From Catenovulum agarivorans DS-2 (GTDB taxonomy: Bacteria; Pseudomonadota; Gammaproteobacteria; Enterobacterales; Alteromonadaceae), in contig NZ_ARZY01000029.1 of assembly GCF_000568405.1 (NCBI RefSeq), forward strand, positions 1 through 61,014: a DNA stretch of 61,014 nt, read 5' to 3'. The position numbers and the translations under genes were made by a program. Each line of letters starts with the position of its first letter. The stretch's first letter is position 1. Below, piece after piece: positions 27,221 through 36,116 of the stretch. The notes below the pieces were generated by a model. It was not told where the DNA came from. It was given only the letters and a program-made list of their open reading frames with translations, and searched no databases.

Positions 27221-28849
27221 CTAAGCCGTTTGAGCGATTTCCACCAACAAAGCAGAATATGCTGACAGCTTAATATGCTGACCTTTTTGCAAATACAAAC
27301 CTAATGCAAAACTGTTTTGCTCGACTAATGCATAATTTTTTGCAAGTTTGTAATCAACAGGCTTATCCGATAGATTAAATATGCATAATATGCAAACTTG
27401 CTCGTCAAACCGGATAAAACTCAATAAGTCACCTTCCACTCGTAGCTCTTTCATCTCACCCAAACGCATAGCTGGCGTGTTTTTTCGCCAACTCAGCAAT
27501 CGTTGACAAAAAGTAAGCATAGCGTCGTCATCATACATCTGGTGGCTAATTGCTAACGCAGAGTGCCCTTTGGCAACTGGTAACCAAGGTTTGGCTTGAC
27601 TAAAGCCACAGTTGTTTTTGTCATTCCAAGGAAGTGGTGTTCTACAACCGTCGCGCCCTTTAAACCTTGGCCAAAAGCGAATGCCATATGGGTCGCATAA
27701 ATCAACATATTCGATGTCAGCTTGAGGTAACGCTAACTCGTCACCTTGGTATATACATGCTGAACCTTTTAAACTCAGCAACAGCGTGTGGTAAAGTTTT
27801 GTTTGGGTTATGCTGCCCTTATCGCCCCCCCAACGGTTACGAACCCTCACGACATCGTGATTACCAATTGCCCAACATGGCCAACCACCGGTTATCTTTT
27901 CATCTACCTGCTGAATGACATGATGTAAATAATTGGCGCTGCAATCATCTGTCAATAACTCAAAATTATACGCCAAGTGCAATCTATTGTTGCTTTGCGT
28001 GTATTCGGTCATAGTTTCAATAGAATCTTCAGCGGCAATTTCACCAAGTGCAATCGCTCCTGGATATTGATTCAACAACTCGCGTAGCGCTTCAATAAAG
28101 GCAATATTTTCAGGTCGAGTATTATCGTAATAATGGTATTGGTAGGCATAAGGGTTGTCTGTTGAAAAACCACGCCCACGCCGTTTATCTTTCGACTTTG
28201 CTGGGTTATTGGTGAGCTGGCTATCGTGAAAACAAAAATTAATAGCATCAAACCTAAACCCATCAACCCCCATTTGTAACCAATACTCAGTTTCGTCTAG
28301 CATTTGCTGCCGAACCGCGGGGTTATGAAAGTTTAAACTCGGTTGGCTGGTTAGAAAGTGATGGAGATAATACTGCTCTCGATGCGAATCCCACTCCCAT
28401 GCTCCGCCACCAAAAATAGACAACCAGTTGTTTGGTGGCGTGCCATCAGGGTTGGGGTCAACCCATATGTACCAGTCTGCTTTGGAATTGGTTTTATTGC
28501 TACGGCTTTGTTTAAACCAAGCATGTTGATCAGAAGTGTGACATAACACCATATCCATCAGCACTTTGAGGCCTAACGAATGCGCTTTATCGACAATCTT
28601 TTTTACGTCAGTAACATTGCCAAAAACAGGGTCAACCTCGCGGTAATTGCTAATGTCGTAACCATAATCTTTCATCGGAGACTTAAAAAAAGGTGATAGC
28701 CAAATTGCATCAACCCCTAAGCTAGCAATGTAATCAAGGTGCGCATGCACCCCTGGCAAATCGCCAATACCATCGTTGTTACTGTCGTAAAAACTACGAG
28801 GGTAGATTTGATAAATTACCGCACCTCGCCACCAACCACACTGAATCAT
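27221..28849 (-). CDS. GH13 alpha-glucosidase
   Basis: This 542-residue cytoplasmic enzyme (no signal peptide) has the (beta/alpha)8 barrel of GH13 oligosaccharide hydrolases. It shows GAVIYQIYPRSFYDSNNDGIGDL near the start. The catalytic Asp is in DGFRFDAINF, the general acid Glu in IALGEIAAED and the third acid in AIGNHDVVR. It is probably an exo-acting alpha-1,4-glucosidase on maltose and maltodextrins. It is closest in style to GH13 subfamily 23 proteins, though alpha-1,6 activity cannot be excluded. An operator-like palindrome lies 94-107 bp upstream of its ATG, shared with the divergent TonB receptor. Confidence 0.88.
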   Translation of the reverse strand: MIQCGWWRGAVIYQIYPRSFYDSNNDGIGDLPGVHAHLDYIASLGVDAIWLSPFFKSPMKDYGYDISNYREVDPVFGNVTDVKKIVDKAHSLGLKVLMDMVLCHTSDQHAWFKQSRSNKTNSKADWYIWVDPNPDGTPPNNWLSIFGGGAWEWDSHREQYYLHHFLTSQPSLNFHNPAVRQQMLDETEYWLQMGVDGFRFDAINFCFHDSQLTNNPAKSKDKRRGRGFSTDNPYAYQYHYYDNTRPENIAFIEALRELLNQYPGAIALGEIAAEDSIETMTEYTQSNNRLHLAYNFELLTDDCSANYLHHVIQQVDEKITGGWPCWAIGNHDVVRVRNRWGGDKGSITQTKLYHTLLLSLKGSACIYQGDELALPQADIEYVDLCDPYGIRFWPRFKGRDGCRTPLPWNDKNNCGFSQAKPWLPVAKGHSALAISHQMYDDDAMLTFCQRLLSWRKNTPAMRLGEMKELRVEGDLLSFIRFDEQVCILCIFNLSDKPVDYKLAKNYALVEQNSFALGLYLQKGQHIKLSAYSALLVEIAQTA

Positions 28850-28942
28850 TATTTATAAACCTGTAACAAAATGTTGCTTTAACGCGCTAAAGATTAACTT
28901 TTATGCAGCATAGTTGACATCTAGGTTGCGCGGCAATGTTGT

Positions 28943-28956
28943 TGCATACGTATGCA
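28943..28956. promoter_or_regulatory. LacI-type operator, perfect palindrome (site 1)
   Basis: TGCATACGTATGCA is a perfect 14-bp palindrome with the central CG step typical of LacI-family operators. It resembles MalR-type maltodextrin operators described for Alteromonadales. It lies between the alpha-glucosidase and TonB receptor genes. Confidence 0.7.
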
Positions 28957-29120
28957 TAAAGCGCAAAAAATTAACAATGTAGGCGAAATTTTATCGAGGA
29001 TTTTAGATTTGTTTTTATTTTAAGTTTTTGATATTTATTGATTATTTAATGTTGTGGTAACTGTGTGTTTAGCCGTGTTTTTTAATTGTTTTGTGTGAAT
29101 TTGTTGTAAATGCATAATTA

Positions 29121-29134
29121 TGAATACGTATGCA
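29121..29134. promoter_or_regulatory. LacI-type operator (site 2)
   Basis: TGAATACGTATGCA has one base different from site 1. It lies about 137 bp upstream of the TonB receptor ATG. An additional half-site-like TGCATAA is immediately upstream. Confidence 0.65.
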
Positions 29135-29270
29135 GTTTGTTGTTGTTGTTGAAATATTCCGTCTAATATTCACTCAATGCACTGTAACAGGTGTGCAGTT
29201 TAGTCACGGGTTTTACCCAAGTGGTTATCAAACACAACAAGTTGCCATTAGAAGGCAAGGGGATATACAC

Positions 29271-32200
29271 ATGAAACAATTTAAGCCAAGTTTGTTAACT
29301 TTAGCGCTCGCAACAACCGGTCTAGTATCGGGTTATTCATATGCAGCTGAAGAAGGTGCGGATACAGAAGTAGAAGAGGTTATAAAAGTAACAGGTATTC
29401 GTGGTAGTTTGATGCGCGCTCAAGCCGTTAAAATGGATAGCACTTCAGTTGTTGAAGTTATTTCTGCTGAAGATATTGGTAAATTACCAGATTCGTCAAT
29501 AGCAGAGTCTTTAGCGCGTTTACCTGGCATGGCTGGTGAGCGTCGTGACGGTCGCACCAGTGGTATTTCTGTTCGTGGTTTCCGTGAAGACTATTCAGGT
29601 TCTACTATGAATGGTCGTGAGCTATTAGGTATGGGCGACAACCGTGGCGTCGAGTTTGATTTATACCCTTCTGAAATCATGAGTGGTGTAACAGTATATA
29701 AAGCACCAGAGGCAAAATTAACAACTCAAGGTGTTGCCGGTACTGTTGATTTGCAGACGATTCGTCCGCTAGCTTCTGATGAATTCGTTTCAATCAACTA
29801 TAATCTCGAGCAAAATGGCATGAAATCAGAAAATCCTGATTTTGATGACCAAGGTCACCGTTTAGCGGTTGGTTTCTCGCAAAAATTTGCAGATGACAAA
29901 GTTGGGCTCGCATTGACATATGCGTCAACCGAATCACCAAGTCAAGAGCAGCATTTCCGTGGCTGGGGGTATGCAAACGTAGGAACTGCAAAAAAAGAAG
30001 ATGGTGAGTATGTAAGAGATGATGATGGAAACCTGGTTGAGGATTATTTATATGATCCTATCAATAACCCGGATGGTACGATTGTATTAGAGAATGGTTT
30101 AACACGTGCAGATGTTGAAGATGCTTTAATTACTGGTGGTCATGACTCATACCAACGTTCTGCTATGTTAGAGCGTGACGCTGTTGCTGGTGTTTTGCAA
30201 CTCAAACCGACTGACGACTTAACCGTAACATTAGATGCTTTATATATTGACTTTAAAGATAGTCAAATCAAACGAGGTATGGAAGATGGTGGCGCAGAGT
30301 GGGGCGTAGGTAAAAACTATACTATCTCGGAAGTTAAAGATGGCTTTGTTACTAAAGGCAAGCTAATGGGTGCCGATGAAGATGACGGCTTCCGTTCAGT
30401 GGTGCGTAATGATGCTTATGAAAAAACAGCTGAGCTTACAGCATATGCAGCCAACGTTGAATATCAAATTAATGACAATTGGAAAGCTGAATTAGACTTT
30501 TCAACCAATGAAGTAGACAAAACTATTACTGACGTTGAAAGTTACGCTGGTGTTGGTCGTGCTGGCCACAAAGGACAGGGAGCTGGTGCGGTTTATGCTT
30601 GGGAACAGACCGCCACTGGAGTTATGTATTCTGAAGTTGCAGGCATCACAAACTTTGATTTATCTGATGCGTCTAAAGTAAAACTAGCTGGCCCTCAATC
30701 TTGGGGTGGTGGTATGAGTGGGTTAGACTCTCAATTTGCAGGCACAAGTGATACCTCACCGCATACGACCCTTGCGAAAAACCCTGATTCTCCTATTGGG
30801 TTTGCACAAGCGCAAGATGGGTTTGTTAACCAGCCAGTGTTTAAAGAAAAGCTAGATGCTTTGGCTTTAGATCTTGAAGGTTATGTTGAAATTGGCCCAA
30901 TCACTAAAATAAAGTCTGGTGTGCGCTTTAGCGACCGCAGTAAATCGAAAGATAATAGAGGCTTTTATTTAACAGCTAGTAGCTACCCAGACCATCAAGT
31001 TGTTCCATCGCAATATGTGGTTGGCGTAACTGATATGAGTTTTATTGGTGTAAGTGACGTAGTTGCTTACGATAGCTTAAGTTTATATCGAGCTGGCGAA
31101 TATACTGCTAGTGATGCAGCTGATTTACAGCCTAGCCGTAAAGGTGATACCTACATTGTTGAAGAGGAGTTGCTACAAGCATATGTGCAAGCTGATATAG
31201 AAGCTGAACTAGGTGATGTTTGGTTGAGAGGTAATTTTGGTGTTCAGTATGTAGATACAACGCAAAAATCTGATGGTTTCTTCTCTCAAATAGGTGCAAA
31301 TGGTTTAGTTGACGCACAGGCAACGAGTGAAGAGGAAAGTTATTCTGATATTCTACCAAGCTTAAACCTTAACTTTGAGGTTGCAGATGATATGTTGGTT
31401 CGGGTTGGTTTAGCTAAAACTCAATCTCGACCGCGTATTGATGATATGCGTGTAAGTGGAGAAGTTTCGTTCGACTTCAATCCTGGAAAGATAGTTGCAA
31501 CAGAGCTAAAAAATAGCCCTTGGAGCGCCAGTGGTGGTAATCCATTCTTAAAACCTTTAGAAGCCAACCAGTTTGATTTGGCATACGATTGGTATTTTGC
31601 TGAAGATGGTTATTTGTCTGCTGCATTCTTCTACAAGGATTTAACTAATTGGCATTATGAAAGCTCATTGGTAAGAGATTTTTCTGATGCATATATCGAG
31701 AGCTATCATCAACTACCGGATGGAGAGGGTGGCATTTTAAAACCAACCTTATTCCAAGGTGTAGCTACAGCTAAGTTAGATGGTTTAGAAGGTTTTGTTC
31801 GAGGTTACGAATTCCAAGCGACCGTTCCATTTAACTTAGTGTCTGATGCTCTCGATGGTTTTGGTGCTATTTTTGCCTATGCAAACAGTGATGGCGCTTT
31901 GGATAAGTTCGAAGGGCAAGAAGTTGACCCACTACGTATTCCTGGTTTATCGAAAGAAACTTACTCTTTGATTACTTTCTACGAAGCAGGTGGTTTTCAA
32001 ATTCGGGTAGCTGGAACTAAGCGAAGTGATTTCTTAACCGAAACTCGCGGTGATAGTTTATCATTGGTCCCAGCAACGGACACTGGTAGTACATTGTGGG
32101 ATGCTCAGATTGGTTTTGATTTCGGTAAAGCTGGTATAGATGCTTTAGATGGTTTAACTGTGTCGCTTCAAGCGCAAAACATTACTGATGAAGAGCAAAT

Positions 32201-32288
32201 TCAATTTGCGAATGGAGACCCTCGACAAGTCACGAAATATCAAATATATGGTGCAAATTACTTGTTAGGTGTTAACTATAAATTCTAA
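29271..32288 (+). CDS. TonB-dependent receptor, predicted maltodextrin/starch oligosaccharide transporter
   Basis: This 1005-residue outer-membrane receptor has a signal peptide (about 1-26) and a TonB-box-like EVEEVIKVTGIRGSL. Its plug domain has IGKLPDSSIAESLARLPGM and VRGFREDYSGSTMNGREL. The 22-strand barrel ends ANYLLGVNYKF with a terminal Phe. The style matches the large carbohydrate receptors of Alteromonadales and Caulobacterales. The ATG at 29271 is preceded by AAGGGGA. Substrate is inferred from context: alpha-glucan enzymes on both sides and an operator shared with them. A terminator lies between it and the halogenase gene. Confidence 0.9.
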   Translation: MKQFKPSLLTLALATTGLVSGYSYAAEEGADTEVEEVIKVTGIRGSLMRAQAVKMDSTSVVEVISAEDIGKLPDSSIAESLARLPGMAGERRDGRTSGISVRGFREDYSGSTMNGRELLGMGDNRGVEFDLYPSEIMSGVTVYKAPEAKLTTQGVAGTVDLQTIRPLASDEFVSINYNLEQNGMKSENPDFDDQGHRLAVGFSQKFADDKVGLALTYASTESPSQEQHFRGWGYANVGTAKKEDGEYVRDDDGNLVEDYLYDPINNPDGTIVLENGLTRADVEDALITGGHDSYQRSAMLERDAVAGVLQLKPTDDLTVTLDALYIDFKDSQIKRGMEDGGAEWGVGKNYTISEVKDGFVTKGKLMGADEDDGFRSVVRNDAYEKTAELTAYAANVEYQINDNWKAELDFSTNEVDKTITDVESYAGVGRAGHKGQGAGAVYAWEQTATGVMYSEVAGITNFDLSDASKVKLAGPQSWGGGMSGLDSQFAGTSDTSPHTTLAKNPDSPIGFAQAQDGFVNQPVFKEKLDALALDLEGYVEIGPITKIKSGVRFSDRSKSKDNRGFYLTASSYPDHQVVPSQYVVGVTDMSFIGVSDVVAYDSLSLYRAGEYTASDAADLQPSRKGDTYIVEEELLQAYVQADIEAELGDVWLRGNFGVQYVDTTQKSDGFFSQIGANGLVDAQATSEEESYSDILPSLNLNFEVADDMLVRVGLAKTQSRPRIDDMRVSGEVSFDFNPGKIVATELKNSPWSASGGNPFLKPLEANQFDLAYDWYFAEDGYLSAAFFYKDLTNWHYESSLVRDFSDAYIESYHQLPDGEGGILKPTLFQGVATAKLDGLEGFVRGYEFQATVPFNLVSDALDGFGAIFAYANSDGALDKFEGQEVDPLRIPGLSKETYSLITFYEAGGFQIRVAGTKRSDFLTETRGDSLSLVPATDTGSTLWDAQIGFDFGKAGIDALDGLTVSLQAQNITDEEQIQFANGDPRQVTKYQIYGANYLLGVNYKF

Positions 32289-32310
32289 TTGTTCTAATTA
32301 GTAATTATCT

Positions 32311-32347
32311 AAAACCCTGCTAGTCTTGCTAGTAGGGTTTTGTTGTT
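32311..32347 (+). terminator. Rho-independent terminator after the TonB receptor
   Basis: The stem AAAACCCTGCTAG (32311-32323)/CTAGTAGGGTTTT (32329-32341) has one G-U pair and a 5-nt loop, and is followed by GTTGTTTTT. It ends 20 bp before the halogenase start, so the halogenase is probably expressed at a lower level by read-through. Confidence 0.85.
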
Positions 32348-32361
32348 TTTAGGGTAAGTCT

Positions 32362-33852
32362 ATGACAAATCAAGTTAAAAAAGTTGTGGTACTAGGTGGC
32401 GGCACGTCAGGCTGGATGTCCGCTGCCCTAATAAAAAAAGTTCTCGGTGATGTAGTTGATGTTGAGTTGGTGGAGTCGGAAAGTATTGGTATTGTCGGTG
32501 TCGGTGAGGCGACTATTCCACCAATTCAGCATGTTAATGAGACCTTGGGCATAGACGAAGCGGAGTTTATTCGAGAGACAAAAGCCACCATAAAGCTGGC
32601 GATTAAATTCGAGAACTGGCGAGTTAAAGGGGAGAGTTATTATCATACTTTTTCTGCGCCAGGGCGTAGTTTGCCGTTTTGCCATTTCCATCACTTATGG
32701 ACGCGGGCAAATCAGCTTGGCATTGATGATAACTTGTGGGCTCATGATATTAATTTCCATGCCGCAGAAGCTGGGCGCTTTGCCAAATTACAAACACAAG
32801 ATCCGTTATTCGACCTAAAGTATGCGTATCACTTCGACTCGGGTTTATATGGCCAGTATTTACGAAAAATTAGCGAAAGATTGGGAGTCAAACGAACTGA
32901 GGGGTTGGTAGATCAAGTTAATTTAAATGTTCAAACCGGAGATGTTGAATCACTGAAATTGAAAAATGGGCATTTAGTTACGGGTGACTTATTTATTGAT
33001 TGTTCGGGTTTTAGAGGCGTTTTGATCAACCAAAAATTAGGAACAGGCTTTGAGGATTGGAGTCATTGGTTACCGTGTGATCGTGCAGTTGCAATGCCTT
33101 CTGAACGACATCAACATACAACACCTTACACTCGCTCGATCGCACATGAAGCCGGTTGGCAATGGCGGATCCCGTTACAGCATCGAAATGGTAATGGCTT
33201 GGTTTATAGCAGTCGATATTATTCGGATGAACAGGCCGCTGAACTACTTGCAAGCAATCTAGACACGCCAGCACTAGATGATTCGCGAGTCATTAAGTTT
33301 CGGACTGGACGCACTCGAAAACAGTGGAATAGAAATGTAATTGCTGTGGGACTTGCAAGCGGATTTTTAGAGCCATTGGAATCAACAAGTATTTATTTGG
33401 TTCAATCTGCAGTAGTGCGGCTGATTAAGTTTTTTCCACATATGGGCATTGAAGATGCTCAGAGAGATGAATATAACCGTCAATCTAAACTTGAATACGA
33501 TTTAATCCGAGATTTTATTATTTTGCATTACCATGTTACCGATAGAGTGGATAGTCAATTTTGGCGAGATATGCAAAACATGGAAGTACCTAAACGGTTG
33601 GTGGACAAAATTGCCCAGTTTAAAAAATCGGGAGCGATTACTCATGAAGAGCTCGATTTGTTCTGGGAGCCATCTTGGTTGCAAGTTATGTTGGGACAAG
33701 GAATCAAACCTACAGATTATCATCCACTTGCGAATCAATTTTCCACAGAAAAACTCGCAGAAATGATGGCCAATATGAAAAAAGCCAAACAAGCACCATC
33801 TTTACAAATGCCCACCCATGACGAGTTTTTAAAAATGTTTGCCGGGGTATAA
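32362..33852 (+). CDS. Flavin-dependent tryptophan halogenase family protein
   Basis: The 496-residue protein has every motif of the flavin-dependent halogenases. These are the FAD-binding GGGTSGW (12-18), a lysine at the catalytic position (K78 in ATIKLAIKFENW), the signature WQWRIP (266-271), and the conserved acidic segment FLEPLESTSI (335-344). The characterised enzymes chlorinate or brominate tryptophan with FADH2 and halide. Homologues beside TonB receptors in marine bacteria are common, but their substrate is unknown. It lies 73 bp after the receptor, behind a terminator. AGGGTAAGTCT precedes the ATG. No flavin reductase gene is adjacent. Confidence 0.88.
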   Translation: MTNQVKKVVVLGGGTSGWMSAALIKKVLGDVVDVELVESESIGIVGVGEATIPPIQHVNETLGIDEAEFIRETKATIKLAIKFENWRVKGESYYHTFSAPGRSLPFCHFHHLWTRANQLGIDDNLWAHDINFHAAEAGRFAKLQTQDPLFDLKYAYHFDSGLYGQYLRKISERLGVKRTEGLVDQVNLNVQTGDVESLKLKNGHLVTGDLFIDCSGFRGVLINQKLGTGFEDWSHWLPCDRAVAMPSERHQHTTPYTRSIAHEAGWQWRIPLQHRNGNGLVYSSRYYSDEQAAELLASNLDTPALDDSRVIKFRTGRTRKQWNRNVIAVGLASGFLEPLESTSIYLVQSAVVRLIKFFPHMGIEDAQRDEYNRQSKLEYDLIRDFIILHYHVTDRVDSQFWRDMQNMEVPKRLVDKIAQFKKSGAITHEELDLFWEPSWLQVMLGQGIKPTDYHPLANQFSTEKLAEMMANMKKAKQAPSLQMPTHDEFLKMFAGV

Positions 33853-33882
33853 AGCATAAATTGTCCGCAATGTTACGCTCAC

Positions 33883-33922
33883 CCCACGCAATTTGTTAAA
33901 TGGGGCAGCGTGATTGCGTGGG
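33883..33922. terminator. Hairpin between the halogenase and S9 peptidase genes
   Basis: CCCACGCAAT (33883-33892) pairs with ATTGCGTGGG (33913-33922) across a 20-nt loop that can itself fold (CCCC/GGGG alternatives). It lies in the 115-bp convergent gap. No good T-tract follows, so a terminator role is tentative. Confidence 0.4.
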
Positions 33923-33967
33923 TCAATTAAATACTTGCCCTTAAGGCTCTTACCTATCATTGCTTAC

Positions 33968-35914
33968 TCATAAAAACCTTTGCAAGAAACTTTCCATTTC
34001 AGTAAAGGTTGTCAGCCTATGTTGTTCATTCGACAAGTAATGGTCGCCTTTTTCTAATTCAACTAATTTTACTTCTTTGTTGGCGTCTTTTAGCTCATCA
34101 TACATATCTTCACTTTGTTCAAAACGCACGACTCTGTCTTTATTGCCATGAATAAGCAGTACCGGGATATTAATCTTCTGTGCATGTTTTAAAGGAGAGT
34201 TTTGCCAAAGTTGGTCAAAATCGTCTCCCACTTGCTTTTTGACAATGTCGTAATTGGTGAAATTGCGGCTGCTTTTTACCAGCGCTTCGACATCGGTTAC
34301 CCCTGCAAAGCTGATGGCACATTTGTATAGGTCTGGTGTTTTTATCGCGCCCATTAATGCAGCGTATCCGCCATAGCTAGCACCAACTATGCAAATTTTG
34401 TCTGGGTCTGCTATGCCTTGTTTTATTGCCCAGCGAGTTGCGTCTTCAACATCGTCCTGCATCGCTTGTCCCCAAGCTTGTATACCTTGTTTTAAGAAAT
34501 CGAAACCATAGCCGTACGAGCCTCTAAAGTTCATTTGTAATACCGCATACCCACGGTTAGCAAAAAACTGTGTCCAATAGTCAAAACCATCACCATCAAA
34601 TGTGATTGGACCGCCATGTGGGTGAATGATTATGGGGAGCTTTTGCCCTTCCTGGGCGTGTTTAGGTTTGGTTAGGTAACCATGTATGGTTAATCCATCA
34701 CGAGCTTGATAGCTAATCGGCTTTTTCTCAGCGAGCACTTCTGGTGTAAGTGCATTGTAGCGATAAGCCAGTACTTCCATCATTTTCTTGTTACGGTCGC
34801 CCATTAGATAGATGCCAGGCTCTGTGTCTGAGGTCGCTAGCACTACATAGTTATTTTCGTCTTCACTCATGCTTACAATATGATTGTCTAAGTCTGGTAA
34901 CGCTTTGTTGATAGCATCATTAAATTTTCGAGCCTCGTCACTCCATATGTAATCGCCAACACCAATGACTTGCTTGAGTTTTCTTGAATAACGAAGGTGC
35001 CCAGTAACGTCTCGACCTTCTCTTGCTTTGACTAACTCTAACGCTCGGTGTTTGCTGGTTAAATCCACTTTAAATACAGCGTCATACCCTTGATGCAAAG
35101 CTTTTACGTACAATTGGTTTTTTTCATAACCAAAGCCTATTGGCCAAATCGCTTTGTCGCTAAAGGCTTCAAATGTCCATAGTTTCTCAAAATCGCTTTT
35201 ACTATCTTTGCCAATAGGGACGTGGTAAATGGTGAATACGCCGTCTTTTTTTGCAATGGCAATTCGTACATTGCCCTGCCTATCGGTTTGCCAATCAAAA
35301 ATGTCATGCTCGGCGGGTTGAACATAGTGAGTGTTGCCGCCACGTTCTAAAGCTACTTTAGCCACACTCGGTTCACCCTCATGCATATGACCGGCAATTT
35401 GTAATAAAAAATGTTTGGGGTCATCAGGCAATATGTCGATTACGTTGCTGCGTATGTTGGGGATATAGCTTAAGCGTTGCATAAACGAGTTGGGGATTGC
35501 CGCTTTAAGCTTTTTGCTGCGCAGGTCGTATTTCATCAAGTGAAGTTCGGTGATTGGTGTTCCGCGCACGCTTGAGGCAAATTTAGCTTCGACTAGTAAA
35601 TTATCATTGTTTGCCCAAAAAATATCGCTAATTACAAATTTTTTGTCTTCAACAAAAACGGGAAATGTCCGCTCTTGTGTTGCAAAGTTGTACAGGTTAA
35701 TCGCAGTACCTTGTTTATTCTCGGTGTCTATTCTAACTAACGAAGCAATGTGCTTACCGTCAGGTGAAACACTCACATGTGACACATCTGGCTTGGATGC
35801 AAAGGTTTTGGTGGGTAACCAAGTTGAGTTGCTTGGGTTTGCAAGTGCGAATAGTGGTAACAAAGCAAGCGCAAACAGCGATTTTTTAATTTGGGCGGGG
35901 AGTAATTTGTCCAT
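33968..35914 (-). CDS. S9 family prolyl oligopeptidase-like serine peptidase
   Basis: This 648-residue exported protein has a signal peptide (KKSLFALALLPLFALA), a beta-propeller of roughly 350 residues and a C-terminal alpha/beta-hydrolase domain. The catalytic triad is visible: Ser in GASYGGYAA, Asp in HGNKDRVV and His in EKGDHYLS. The preceding IIIHPHGGP is the usual oxyanion region. It resembles acylaminoacyl- or dipeptidyl-peptidases of the S9 family. The ATG at 35914 begins the signal peptide, and upstream in-frame codons are ignored. An operator-like site 117-130 bp upstream is shared with the divergent glycosidase, suggesting co-regulation with starch genes. Confidence 0.85.
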   Translation of the reverse strand: MDKLLPAQIKKSLFALALLPLFALANPSNSTWLPTKTFASKPDVSHVSVSPDGKHIASLVRIDTENKQGTAINLYNFATQERTFPVFVEDKKFVISDIFWANNDNLLVEAKFASSVRGTPITELHLMKYDLRSKKLKAAIPNSFMQRLSYIPNIRSNVIDILPDDPKHFLLQIAGHMHEGEPSVAKVALERGGNTHYVQPAEHDIFDWQTDRQGNVRIAIAKKDGVFTIYHVPIGKDSKSDFEKLWTFEAFSDKAIWPIGFGYEKNQLYVKALHQGYDAVFKVDLTSKHRALELVKAREGRDVTGHLRYSRKLKQVIGVGDYIWSDEARKFNDAINKALPDLDNHIVSMSEDENNYVVLATSDTEPGIYLMGDRNKKMMEVLAYRYNALTPEVLAEKKPISYQARDGLTIHGYLTKPKHAQEGQKLPIIIHPHGGPITFDGDGFDYWTQFFANRGYAVLQMNFRGSYGYGFDFLKQGIQAWGQAMQDDVEDATRWAIKQGIADPDKICIVGASYGGYAALMGAIKTPDLYKCAISFAGVTDVEALVKSSRNFTNYDIVKKQVGDDFDQLWQNSPLKHAQKINIPVLLIHGNKDRVVRFEQSEDMYDELKDANKEVKLVELEKGDHYLSNEQHRLTTFTEMESFLQRFL

Positions 35915-36030
35915 TTTGTTTTTTTGTAAAATACTTTTGTTGATATTGTAAGTATAAATGGTCAAATATAGAAGGGTTAAATTTGAGCTACCTGCATTCT
36001 GGCAAGCGAGCTTTCTGCTAGAGTTCATGT

Positions 36031-36044
36031 TGAATACGTATGCA
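36031..36044. promoter_or_regulatory. LacI-type operator (site 3)
   Basis: TGAATACGTATGCA is identical to site 2. It lies 73 bp before the glycosidase lipoprotein ATG and 117 bp before the S9 peptidase start, in the divergent gap. Confidence 0.68.
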
Positions 36045-36116
36045 GCTAATTGATGTTAACGCAATGTTGATATTAGGATCTATCCTTTAGAACAATAGAG
36101 TGTTTTTGAGGTTACT

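Larger units (their letters stand above)
28850..29270. other. Divergent regulatory region of alpha-glucosidase and TonB receptor
   Basis: This 421-bp AT-rich region has no supportable gene. It contains two copies of the operator-like motif (28943-28956 and 29121-29134). The receptor's long leader ends with a strong AAGGGGA ribosome-binding site. An in-frame extension upstream of the receptor ATG lacks coding character. Confidence 0.6.

Noticed and set aside
29130-29270. In-frame N-terminal extension of the TonB receptor gene.
   Set aside because: It lacks a signal sequence of its own, has no ribosome-binding site and overlaps operator site 2. The ATG at 29271 has AAGGGGA and begins a proper signal peptide.
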